64,000 nt of DNA. Origin: Belliella filtrata (GTDB lineage: Bacteria; Bacteroidota; Bacteroidia; Cytophagales; Cyclobacteriaceae). The notes under the pieces were generated by a model. The model saw only the letters and a program-made list of their open reading frames with translations, did not search any database and had not been told where the DNA came from. Location of the stretch: the NCBI RefSeq assembly GCF_022549775.1, contig NZ_JAKZGP010000019.1, positions 1-64,000 of the forward strand, given 5' to 3'. Both the position numbers and the translations under genes were made by a program. Below are positions 28,210-36,521 of the stretch, in pieces (within the stretch, counting starts at the first letter, position 1; every line of letters starts with the position of its first letter).

Positions 28210-29304
28210 TTATCGTTGTCTTCTTCTGTTGTTATTTACTTCCATTGAGCCTGATCTTCCGATGAATGTCATGGTCGTTCTGAATCCAATATGTGCCGTT
28301 TTTACGTCTTGATATTCATAAGTTCTGGTACTTGTCTCTAGATAGTGAGCGATGTCTTTCCAAGAACCACCTCTTACCACTTTTCTAGATTCTCCCTCTT
28401 TTTTATATACAGGGTCCAAATCCCAGGTCAACGCAGATCCTACTTCACTATAATCATCCAGTACCCATTCAGATACATTTCCTGCCATGTTATATAGACC
28501 AAATCCATTTGGCGCATATACATCAACTGGTGCTGTATAAGAGAATCCATCGTCTATATAGTTACCTCTACCTGGTTTGAAGTTGGCCATAAGGCAACCT
28601 CTTTTGTTTTTCAAGTATGGTCCACCCCAAGGGTATTTTGCTACATCTTTTCCACCTTTGGCTGCGTATTCCCATTCTGCTTCTGAAGGAAGTCTAAATG
28701 GAGGCATTTCAAAGTTGGATTTATCGTTGGCATTCATGTGATAGGTTCTCCATTGACAGTACATATTGGCTTGTTCCCAACTTACTCCTACTACTGGATA
28801 ATTGTCAAATGCAGGGTGATCGAAATAAAACTCCATCAAAGGATCTCCATAATGATAGGAAAAACTTGTATTCCATACCGTTGTATCTGGAAGTACTTCA
28901 TTTAAATTGAATTGAGGTGGATCTTTGAGGGTGGTAGGTGTGGAATAAGAATATTCGCCTAACCTTACAGCCTCAACGAATTGCCTGTACTTATTATTAG
29001 ACACTTCATATTTATCCATGTAAAATTCGGAGATTGTAATCTGTTTGTTGAAAGCGGATTGGGTTATGGCAATATCTTCATCAGCTTGACCCATCCAAAA
29101 TGTTCCTGCCTTCACAGCTACCATGTCTATAGGAAGGTTTTGTTGCCAGCCAACTCTTTTGGCTACTCCAGTAACTTCCCCACGCCTGTTATCTTTTTCA
29201 CTTGCGGACCCTTTTTTACCAAAGAGGCCACAACCCTGTAAGCACGAGGCGACTAAGACCACCGTAACCACTGGAAAAAACCTTGAAATCATTTTTTTAC
29301 ACAT
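28210..29304 (-). CDS. gldK: Type IX secretion/gliding lipoprotein GldK (PorK)
   Basis: The 364-residue lipoprotein has a signal peptide ending LVASCLQGC, with the lipobox Cys near residue 25. The mature domain has the formylglycine-generating-enzyme (FGE/SUMF1) fold: TFWMGQADEDIA, MDKYEVSNNKYRQFVEA, PVVGVSWEQANMYCQWR, FRLPSEAEWEYAAKGG, NMAGNVSEWVLDDY, VVRGGSWKD and GFRTTM. In T9SS this fold is structural and forms the PorK ring with PorN. The ATG at 29292 (four residues in) is an alternative start that also leaves a good lipoprotein signal. Confidence 0.95.
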   Translation of the reverse strand: MCKKMISRFFPVVTVVLVASCLQGCGLFGKKGSASEKDNRRGEVTGVAKRVGWQQNLPIDMVAVKAGTFWMGQADEDIAITQSAFNKQITISEFYMDKYEVSNNKYRQFVEAVRLGEYSYSTPTTLKDPPQFNLNEVLPDTTVWNTSFSYHYGDPLMEFYFDHPAFDNYPVVGVSWEQANMYCQWRTYHMNANDKSNFEMPPFRLPSEAEWEYAAKGGKDVAKYPWGGPYLKNKRGCLMANFKPGRGNYIDDGFSYTAPVDVYAPNGFGLYNMAGNVSEWVLDDYSEVGSALTWDLDPVYKKEGESRKVVRGGSWKDIAHYLETSTRTYEYQDVKTAHIGFRTTMTFIGRSGSMEVNNNRRRQR

Positions 29305-29420
29305 AAATGACAGTAATTAAGTTATATAAATAACTGCTTATTTTTTATCACAACGAAAGCGAAATTTAAACGAAAATTTGACAAAAACACTAATCCTTAA
29401 TCAAATTTTCAACTTTTTGT

Positions 29421-30392
29421 TTAAAACCTGTAGCGCGGCGTCCTTTGAATGACACGCTGAAAATCTCTAGATACTTGAGGTAGATTGTACCTCAACATGA
29501 ACTCATGACTGGTTGGTGACTTTGCCTCAAGTCCTCCAAACACCAAATCAAATGCATAACCAATTTTTAGAGAATTGTCTCTTAATAAACTGTAACCCAC
29601 CAAAAGTGAAACTGCTTCTTCCCCTCTATATGCCAATCCTGCACTAACTTTTTGATTGTGTGTGGCTATAACGCTCAGGTCGTATGAAAAATTATTGAAC
29701 GATACTGTTTTTAAAAGAAAACTTGGCTCAAAGGTCCAAAACGCATAAGTCTTTATTCTATAGCCGGCATTGAGGTAGCTATGATTTAATAATGGGTTGG
29801 CAATGGCTCCATCTCCAAAATCAAAGCTTGGCTCGTTGACATGCCGAGTACTTACTCCAACATAGAATTTCCCTTGATCGTAAATAGCTCCACCTCCAAA
29901 GTTTATGTTCATCTGAGTTTCCCTGCCTCCTGCTGGTACGGAAGGATCAGGGTTTACCAAATTCAATTCGTCATATTTCAATGTACTTGAAAACATTCCA
30001 CCAGATGCTCCAATGCTCAATGTCCCTCTTCTTAACCTGATGTGATAGCCTAACGAGAGATTTACCTCTTGATTATTTGTAGCTCCAATATTATCGTTTA
30101 CAAAACTGAGGCCATAGCCTAAGTTTGTATTTGCCAAAGATCCTGATGCGGTCAACAGTTGAGTGATCGGTGCAGGTCCATTAGCACCTGAGTAGTTAGC
30201 CCACTGTGTCCGATGAAGGGCTGAGAACTGATATCCTTTTTCTTTTCCTGCAAAAGCTGGATTATAAAAAAGTCCATTGTACATGTATTGCGTAAATTGC
30301 GCATCTTGCTGTGCAAATAATGATGAGCTATAAAAAGCAACCATCGCGAAAAATGGTAAAAATCTAAGTGTGATGTTTTTCTGCTTACCCAT
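29421..30392 (-). CDS. PorP/SprF-family type IX secretion membrane protein
   Basis: The 323-residue outer-membrane barrel has a signal peptide ending in SLFAQ. The family opening QDAQFTQYMYNGLFYNPAFAG is present (residues about 29-49; given here in parts as QDAQFTQYMYNG and LFYNPAFAG). The remainder is Gly/aromatic beta strands ending in PRYRF. PorP/SprF proteins anchor or secrete T9SS substrates and sit in the PorKN-linked complex. It precedes gldK by 116 bases in the classic porP-gldKLMN order, which argues that this is the core T9SS copy rather than an adhesin-linked SprF. Confidence 0.92.
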   Translation of the reverse strand: MGKQKNITLRFLPFFAMVAFYSSSLFAQQDAQFTQYMYNGLFYNPAFAGKEKGYQFSALHRTQWANYSGANGPAPITQLLTASGSLANTNLGYGLSFVNDNIGATNNQEVNLSLGYHIRLRRGTLSIGASGGMFSSTLKYDELNLVNPDPSVPAGGRETQMNINFGGGAIYDQGKFYVGVSTRHVNEPSFDFGDGAIANPLLNHSYLNAGYRIKTYAFWTFEPSFLLKTVSFNNFSYDLSVIATHNQKVSAGLAYRGEEAVSLLVGYSLLRDNSLKIGYAFDLVFGGLEAKSPTSHEFMLRYNLPQVSRDFQRVIQRTPRYRF

Positions 30393-30468
30393 GTATTATA
30401 AGATTTTCTTTTTCAGAATCTATTCTACACATTTAAACTGAAAAACACCACAAATGATTGAAAAGAAA

Positions 30469-31242
30469 TCATAAATTATTTGCCTTCTTGATATATAGCT
30501 CCAAAGCTCCCGTCATACTCGGAGCATTTGGCATAGGTGCCTCTATATCCAAAATCAAATCTTGCTCTCTTACAGCTTCTGCTGTAGTCGGCCCAAAGGC
30601 AGCGATTCTTGTGTTATTTTGCTTGAAATCAGGAAAATTAGTCATGAGAGATTTGATTCCTGAAGGGCTGAAGAATGCGAGTATATCATACTTGATATCC
30701 TTCAAATCTGACAAGTCAGCTGCTACAGTATGGTATATGATTGCTTCTGTGTATTCTATGTTACTCTTGGATAAATATGCTGGAATCTCATCTTTTCTAA
30801 TGTCAGAACATGGGAAAAGATATTTTTCAGATTTGTGCTTCTTAAAGTAGTCAAAAAGGTCTGATGCAGTTTTGGAACCAACAAATAATTTACGCTTTCT
30901 GATGACAATGTACTTTTGTAAGTAGTGCGCTGTTTGGTCTGATATACAGAAATATTTCATATCAGCCGGCATCTCTATTTTAAGCTCCTTACAGATAGTG
31001 AAGAAATGATCAATAGCATTTCTACTTGTAAAAATAACGGCTGTGTGCTTCAAAATCTCTATCTTCTGCTTCCTGAAATCTTTAATAGAAACAGGCTCCA
31101 CCTGGATAAAAGGCCTAAAGTCTATTTTGAGATTGTATTTTTCTGCCAGCATAAAGTAAGGAGATCGCTCGTCACTTGGCTTCGGTTGGGAGACTAATAT
31201 GCTTTTTACTGGATTGAATCTGTCTTTGGTAGATTTACTCAT
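30469..31242 (-). CDS. hemD: Uroporphyrinogen-III synthase (HemD) family protein
   Basis: The 257-residue two-lobed HemD fold cyclises hydroxymethylbilane in haem biosynthesis. Visible features are VKSILVSQPKPSDERSPYF at the N-terminus, AVIFTSRNAIDHFF, the lobe hinge FCISDQTAHYLQ, DILAFFSPSGIKSLM and IAAFGPTTAEAV, all typical of the family. The ATG at 31242 gives a normal N-terminus; an upstream GTG at 31275 would abut the previous stop. It lies between the DUF4271 gene and porP, 76 bases from the latter, so a haem enzyme is embedded in the T9SS gene run. Identity is from family pattern; activity is unproven. Confidence 0.87.
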   Translation of the reverse strand: MSKSTKDRFNPVKSILVSQPKPSDERSPYFMLAEKYNLKIDFRPFIQVEPVSIKDFRKQKIEILKHTAVIFTSRNAIDHFFTICKELKIEMPADMKYFCISDQTAHYLQKYIVIRKRKLFVGSKTASDLFDYFKKHKSEKYLFPCSDIRKDEIPAYLSKSNIEYTEAIIYHTVAADLSDLKDIKYDILAFFSPSGIKSLMTNFPDFKQNNTRIAAFGPTTAEAVREQDLILDIEAPMPNAPSMTGALELYIKKANNL

Positions 31243-31276
31243 TTTTGCTTTTTCTTTTAAATCTATTTTGAACACG

Positions 31277-32389
31277 CTACCCTATGATAAATTTTGAGAT
31301 TATCAAAAAAGGCACTAATTCCGCGGTGCAAATGTAAGCAAATAAATGATAATTATTAAATGATACCTTATTCATCATAATGAGCATCAAAAAGAATACT
31401 CCTATTATATATGCCCAGAAAACAAGATAAAATGAATATTGCAGGACAGAAGTCAGGCTTTCAGGTGAGTTTAATGCTACTATAGTTATGATTAATGTCA
31501 AAACCATTAATAAAATCGATACAATTCTCAACAAATAAAAAAAATGAGAGAACTCTTTCTTTCCTAAATCATAAATGAATGTGATGAATTTGATGAATAA
31601 AAACTTGAAAATAGTACCTATAAACAATGCCAATGTAATGACCAACCAATAAAAAAATAGCTCGTTAAGACTTCCTTGCACTACGGTAGATAGCTGTGAG
31701 CCCCAACCTGTTTCTTTTATCCCTACCATCGCGATAAGTGCCATAAGTAAGTTGATTATAAGTATAAAAAATATAATGTCTAGTGTAAAGAATTTTTGTA
31801 ATGCGTTGCTTTCAGAGAAATCTTCTGCTGTAAACAGGGATTGAGGATCAACAATATAAGATAAAACAAGAGGATAAATGAACTTATACATGGCGACCAA
31901 TAATAGGATAATAACCAAAGCAGAAAAGAAAAAATCATAAAAGGAATTCACTTCGCGCTCTTCTGGGGCATAATCTATATTTACAAGGGTGTTTTGTGGC
32001 GTAGAGCTATTGAAAAATCCTTTCTTGATCACCACATCTTCTATTTTTATGCCTTTTTTAAGAATTGAAAAGTTGGCATTGGATTCTAAATGAAACTTTT
32101 CTTTCATAGTCGCTAACGGAATGATAAAAGAAGTATCCTCTTCTGCATGAAACCATAACACTTCCCCTACAAACAGGGTCGCACCTTTTGGTAAGCAAAA
32201 TTGAAAACTTGAAGCAGGAAATTGATCGGTGTCTAGATTGACCCTAATTACTTCAGAAGAACTGAACCAGCCTGACTGCCTGTCAAAATTTAATTTATTG
32301 TTATAGTTTTCTAAAACTTGTCCTTCAACCACAAATCCTATGGAAATCATGAAAACTACCAACAATGATATTCGAAAATATTGCTTCAT
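31277..32389 (-). CDS. DUF4271 membrane protein
   Basis: The 370-residue protein has a signal peptide (about 1-23, ending VEGQV), a predicted extracytoplasmic region to about 150, and then five or six membrane helices, including FFFSALVIILLLVAMYKF and IVSILLMVLTLIITIVAL. It belongs to DUF4271, a Bacteroidetes family commonly encoded beside the uroporphyrinogen-III synthase and T9SS genes. The function is unknown. It lies 8 bases after the Omp85-type gene and immediately upstream of hemD, so one transcript is likely. Confidence 0.85.
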   Translation of the reverse strand: MKQYFRISLLVVFMISIGFVVEGQVLENYNNKLNFDRQSGWFSSSEVIRVNLDTDQFPASSFQFCLPKGATLFVGEVLWFHAEEDTSFIIPLATMKEKFHLESNANFSILKKGIKIEDVVIKKGFFNSSTPQNTLVNIDYAPEEREVNSFYDFFFSALVIILLLVAMYKFIYPLVLSYIVDPQSLFTAEDFSESNALQKFFTLDIIFFILIINLLMALIAMVGIKETGWGSQLSTVVQGSLNELFFYWLVITLALFIGTIFKFLFIKFITFIYDLGKKEFSHFFYLLRIVSILLMVLTLIITIVALNSPESLTSVLQYSFYLVFWAYIIGVFFLMLIMMNKVSFNNYHLFAYICTAELVPFLIISKFIIG

Positions 32390-32397
32390 ACTTATTT

Positions 32398-34119
32398 TTA
32401 AAACCTTCCTGTATAACCAAAATGTATCTTGGATAAATTCAGTGCAAAATCTTGGGCATTCGCCCTTCCAATGGCATAGATGAAATTGAAAATGCCATTT
32501 CCTGTCTCTAAGCTAAACCCTAGCCCAGTTGCAAATGGATAATCAACAGCTAATCCTTGTGTGCGATTTTCTAATCTTCCTCCGTCGACAAAAATCATAA
32601 AATATGAGTAGGTATCAAAATAGAATCTTGGTTCTATGTTGAAATACATATAATTGTTAGCAAAAAAGTAATTCTCATTGAACCCTCTTATACTTCTAAG
32701 CCCACCTAACCTGTACAGGTCGTTGATTAGCAAGTTTTCATTTTCCATTAGACCTGTAGAGATCGAGGCCAACATGCCCCATTGAGGCCTGAAATAGAAA
32801 TGTTTTTCAAAATCCACTTTTGCATAAAACTGAATGGTTCTAAGGTTGATGTCTTCATATACCCTCGAAGGTAAGCCGGTGTTCTCAAGAATATTTTTGT
32901 TGCCAATAGCAAATTCTATTGCACCGAAGAATCCTTTTCTAGGGAGAAAAACATCATCAAGTAGCGTCAGCTGATACTGAAGTCCATAATTATTGAACCT
33001 GAAGTCAGCTATTTCAGGTAGTGTTTCTAAATTTTGCAAGCCAAATGTGGCCAATAGGTCGCCGGCTTGCCTTCTGCTAAAAAATTTCAAATAGTGATCG
33101 CTCAAGATTCTGTAACCAAAATCAATCCTAAAGTCTCTGTTCAAAAAGGTGGTGTCTTCTTTAAGTAAAGAAAAGCTAGCACCTACATCTATCTTGGAGC
33201 CGAGAATCATAGGCTCAATAGCTGAGATCCTTAGGTTTTGAGTGTATTGACTCAGTCGTTGCCAGTTGAGTTGATAGTTTCTTCCTTTTCCTCCTACATT
33301 AAACAGACTCAAATCAAACTGACCAGTTACCAATAGTTTGTTTTCTTCGAATTCGTTTGGTAAAAAGCCTATGATACCATCAATGGTATTTACTTTTCTA
33401 TCATTGATAGGTAAGTATACGGTGGCTTCTTCATTCTGGAAACTGATCTCAGGTTCCCCAGACCATCGCAGGTATGGAAGATTTCTGACTTGTTTTACAG
33501 CTTGATTGACTTTTAGCTGCGAAAATGGCTCTCCAGGTATGATTTGAAGATATTTTGCCAAGTATCCCTGCTTTGTTTTGGAGTTGCCAGTGATTTGTAA
33601 ACTGTCGAAGGTGATTTTTGGCCCCAATGCTAGATTCAATGATCCACCTATTGATGCGTTTTGCCTTTCCAAGCTGTCAAGTCTCACAATAGCAAATGGA
33701 AAACCATTGTTTTCAGCCTCTTTGATCAAGCGATCGAAGAGGCTTGCTACATGCTGATATTGCACAGGTTTGGTATCAAATGTTCGCGGATCATATCCAG
33801 CTTTTATCAAAAATTGATCAGGAATGTTCCCTTTTTTTAGCTTTAACCAATTGAACCTCTCACCTGTCGCTATTTTTATATGTAAAGTATCAGCATGGTC
33901 TTGCTCATAAATTACTGTGGCTGCAAGATAGCCGTCAGCATGATATCTTGACAACAGATTATGGATCTCTGCTTGAGGAAGACTTTCATTTTTCAGCGTT
34001 ATGATCCCCACACGTTCTTCTGCACCATGCACTTGGTATGCGACATGCGCTAGCTTTCCTTGTGCTTGACAAAGTGCAGCCGAAAGAAAATAGAACAATA
34101 TGAGTGAGTTTAGCTTCAT
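32398..34119 (-). CDS. Omp85/BamA-superfamily outer-membrane protein
   Basis: The 573-residue protein has a signal peptide ending in ALCQAQG. Two or three POTRA-like modules cover about residues 25-230, for example ITGNSKTKQGYLAKYLQIIPGEPFSQLKV. A C-terminal 16-strand-type barrel follows, with RLGGLRSIRGFNENYFFAN, the conserved (V/I)RG(F/Y) motif of the Omp85 L6 loop, and a C-terminal Phe. It is shorter than BamA (five POTRA, about 800 residues) and more like TamA or two-partner FhaC-like transporters. A role in inserting or exporting a surface protein is likely. It opens a minus-strand run that includes DUF4271 and hemD and is divergent from hemW. Confidence 0.9.
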   Translation of the reverse strand: MKLNSLILFYFLSAALCQAQGKLAHVAYQVHGAEERVGIITLKNESLPQAEIHNLLSRYHADGYLAATVIYEQDHADTLHIKIATGERFNWLKLKKGNIPDQFLIKAGYDPRTFDTKPVQYQHVASLFDRLIKEAENNGFPFAIVRLDSLERQNASIGGSLNLALGPKITFDSLQITGNSKTKQGYLAKYLQIIPGEPFSQLKVNQAVKQVRNLPYLRWSGEPEISFQNEEATVYLPINDRKVNTIDGIIGFLPNEFEENKLLVTGQFDLSLFNVGGKGRNYQLNWQRLSQYTQNLRISAIEPMILGSKIDVGASFSLLKEDTTFLNRDFRIDFGYRILSDHYLKFFSRRQAGDLLATFGLQNLETLPEIADFRFNNYGLQYQLTLLDDVFLPRKGFFGAIEFAIGNKNILENTGLPSRVYEDINLRTIQFYAKVDFEKHFYFRPQWGMLASISTGLMENENLLINDLYRLGGLRSIRGFNENYFFANNYMYFNIEPRFYFDTYSYFMIFVDGGRLENRTQGLAVDYPFATGLGFSLETGNGIFNFIYAIGRANAQDFALNLSKIHFGYTGRF

Positions 34120-34222
34120 GGAGTAACTAGAAGGCAGTTGACAAAGATTTTTAAAATTAAGGTAGTTTTATGATACTTCTTAGCATCTCCATTATCTTTA
34201 TCAATTCAAAACCGAATTTCCC

Positions 34223-35347
34223 TTGGCTGGTATTTATATTCATATCCCTTTCTGCAAGCAAGCCTGTCACTATTGTGATTTTCATTTCAGTACCAATCTC
34301 TCTTATATGGATGATATGGTGAACGTGATTAACTCAGAGTTAGTGCAGAGGGCGGATTATTTGCCAATAAGCCAGCCTATTCATACCATTTATTTTGGTG
34401 GAGGAACTCCCTCTTTACTTTCTACAAGACAATTGGAATCAATACTGAATACCATAACCAAGCATTATCGGTTGGAGATCAGTGAGCTAACTGTTGAAAC
34501 TAATCCAGATGATTTGAAAAGGGATAAACTTCGTGATTTAAAGTCACTTGGCTTTGATCGTTTGAGTATTGGTATACAGAGTTTTCAAGAAGAGATTCTA
34601 AAGTTTTACAATCGTGCACACAATGCTCAGGAGTCGATCAAGGCCATTGGATTAGCCAAAGAAGCCGGTTTTGAGAAACTATCTATAGATTTGATCTATG
34701 GGTTTCCAAGCAAAAATCATGAGATTTGGGAAAAAGACTTAACGATAGCCTTAAGCCAAGATCCAGGGCATATTAGTTCATATTGTCTTACGGTAGAACC
34801 GCAGACAGCACTGGGAAGTTGGGTCGAAAAAGGGAAGTTTGAACCTGCCTCTGATGATTTTGCAGCTACGCAATTTGAAATGATGCTAGAAAAATTGACA
34901 GCTTCAGGTTATATTCAATATGAAATATCCAATTTTGGAAAAGAAGGTGAATTTGCTGTTCACAACACGAACTATTGGATGGGAGTGCCATACCTTGGTA
35001 TTGGGCCTAGTGCTCACTCATTTGATGGAAGAAGTCGTGGCGCAAATGTAGCCAGTAATCACGCTTATATAAGAGGAATCAAATCAGGGGCTCCAATATT
35101 CACAACTGAAGAAATGAGTACAGAAGACCTTGTCAATGAATTTATAATGACTGGTCTTAGGACAATATGGGGAGTTGATTTAGGATTATTAATCCAGGAG
35201 TTTCAAATTGACTTATTAGCGATGAAGTCTTCTATGATCGACCAGTTACGAAGTGAGCAAATGATTGAAAAGAAAGACCAGTCGATAGTACTTACAGGAA
35301 AGGGTAGACTTTTAGCCGATAGTATTGCATCGGCATTATTTATTTAA
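34223..35347 (+). CDS. hemW: HemW-like radical SAM protein (haem chaperone)
   Basis: The 374-residue protein shows the radical SAM cluster in HIPFCKQACHYCDFHF (CxxxCxxC), the glycine motif YFGGGTPSLL, and the HemW C-terminal signature HNTNYWMGVPYLGIGPSAH. The second N-terminal feature that marks true HemN (CxxxCxxCxC) is absent: there is Phe after the third Cys. HemW delivers haem to respiratory enzymes. The only start consistent with homology is a TTG at 34223; upstream the frame hits a TAG before any ATG. It is divergent from the Omp85-type gene and 25 bases before dciA. Confidence 0.93.
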   Translation: MAGIYIHIPFCKQACHYCDFHFSTNLSYMDDMVNVINSELVQRADYLPISQPIHTIYFGGGTPSLLSTRQLESILNTITKHYRLEISELTVETNPDDLKRDKLRDLKSLGFDRLSIGIQSFQEEILKFYNRAHNAQESIKAIGLAKEAGFEKLSIDLIYGFPSKNHEIWEKDLTIALSQDPGHISSYCLTVEPQTALGSWVEKGKFEPASDDFAATQFEMMLEKLTASGYIQYEISNFGKEGEFAVHNTNYWMGVPYLGIGPSAHSFDGRSRGANVASNHAYIRGIKSGAPIFTTEEMSTEDLVNEFIMTGLRTIWGVDLGLLIQEFQIDLLAMKSSMIDQLRSEQMIEKKDQSIVLTGKGRLLADSIASALFI

Positions 35348-35372
35348 GTTAAAAGGGTTAAATTGAACAAGG

Positions 35373-35687
35373 ATGGAAAAGTATAGGGATAATTCGGGGA
35401 GAAAAAAGGAGACGGCTCCACTACAAGAAGCCTTTGAGGAATTACTCAAAACTTATCGATTGAAGGACAAGTATGATGAAAGGCTTTTGATACAAGCTTG
35501 GCCAGAAATGATGGGCAAGACAGTAGCGAGTAGAACTACCTCTGTGTATATCAAAGATAAAAAGCTTTTTGTCAAAGTCACTTCTGGAGCTATTAAAAAT
35601 GAAATGTCAATGAATAAGTCGAAGATCATCGAGATCATTGAACAAAAATTTGGAAAAGGTGTGATTACGGAGTTGGTTTTTCTGTAA
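35373..35687 (+). CDS. DciA-type (DUF721) replicative helicase loader
   Basis: The 104-residue protein matches DUF721/DciA. A central segment reads RLLIQAWPEMMGKTVASRT, where W-x-x-(I/M)-x-G is the family core, followed by KKLFVKVTSGAIKNEMSMNK. The C-terminus is short. DciA is the ancestral loader of DnaB where phage-derived DnaC or DnaI is absent. It sits 25 bases after hemW on the same strand, and its last codons form part of a terminator stem. Confidence 0.88.
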   Translation: MEKYRDNSGRKKETAPLQEAFEELLKTYRLKDKYDERLLIQAWPEMMGKTVASRTTSVYIKDKKLFVKVTSGAIKNEMSMNKSKIIEIIEQKFGKGVITELVFL

Positions 35688-35706
35688 CCACACCTTTTGT
35701 TTTTTT
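35654..35706. terminator. Terminator overlapping the end of dciA
   Basis: AAAAGGTGTG at 35654-35663 pairs with CACACCTTTT at 35689-35698 across a 25-base loop, followed by GTTTTTTT. The stop codon of dciA is inside the loop. The DUF4197 gene ends just beyond on the other strand, so it may serve both. Confidence 0.65.
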
Positions 35707-36421
35707 AATCTTGAGTTCCAAACACCCTTCTCATCAAGGCGGTCGTTCTAGAAACAGGGTCTTTTCTAATATTTAGCTCTTCCTCAGCGATCAATTTGAA
35801 AAGCCCGTCAATGGCACGGTCAGTGACGTATGTATTCAAATCTGGATCTATTTTTCTATTGGTGAGTGGAATGGCATTGTATGTACTTGCGATATCACCG
35901 TAGTACTTCGTAGCACCTACTTCATTTAAGGACTCTTGTATTCTTGGTTGGAATAGGTCGATCAATTGATTTTCGGTAGTCCTTCTCAAAAATTGAGTAG
36001 CGGCATCAGGTTCACCTCTCAAAATACTGAATGCATCCTGTATAGTAAGCTGTCTGATTGCGCTTATGAAAATCGGCTTAGCCTCTTTTGCTGCCATTTC
36101 TGCACCTCTATTGATAGCCAAAAGCGCCCTGTCCACTTCAGCGCCTAGACCTACTTGTCTCAAAGTAGATTCTACCCTTCTTGCATCTTCTGGAAGTAGG
36201 ATTTTGATCAATTCATTTTTGAAAAACCCGTCAACCATTGAAGCTTGATCAGCACCTTTGCTAATGCCTTGAATCAGAGCTTCCTTTAATCCTGCTGATA
36301 CCTCTGTTTGGGTCAAGCCTCCTTGACCTGTTGATTGAAGGACTCTATTGATGTCTGCTGCGGTACATGATGTTGCCAAAATCAGCACGATGATCGAAAA
36401 ACGTATTGTGAACTTCTTCAT
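35705..36421 (-). CDS. DUF4197 lipoprotein
   Basis: The 238-residue protein has a lipoprotein signal (LILATSC, Cys near residue 19). The mature DUF4197 domain includes VSAGLKEALIQGISKGAD near the N-terminus, the repeated-helix centre FFKNELIKILLPEDARRVE, and the family end segment IDPDLNTYVTDRAIDGLFKLIAEEE. It is helical throughout. DUF4197 has no assigned function. It converges on dciA. Confidence 0.88.
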   Translation of the reverse strand: MKKFTIRFSIIVLILATSCTAADINRVLQSTGQGGLTQTEVSAGLKEALIQGISKGADQASMVDGFFKNELIKILLPEDARRVESTLRQVGLGAEVDRALLAINRGAEMAAKEAKPIFISAIRQLTIQDAFSILRGEPDAATQFLRRTTENQLIDLFQPRIQESLNEVGATKYYGDIASTYNAIPLTNRKIDPDLNTYVTDRAIDGLFKLIAEEELNIRKDPVSRTTALMRRVFGTQD

Positions 36422-36521
36422 GAATTTAAATATAGATTTTTGAAATAAATTTATCGAAAGCGTTGAGTTTCTGTCAGGAAAATTGCATTGTATTGCTTAT
36501 TATTGTACCCTACTATAGAAA

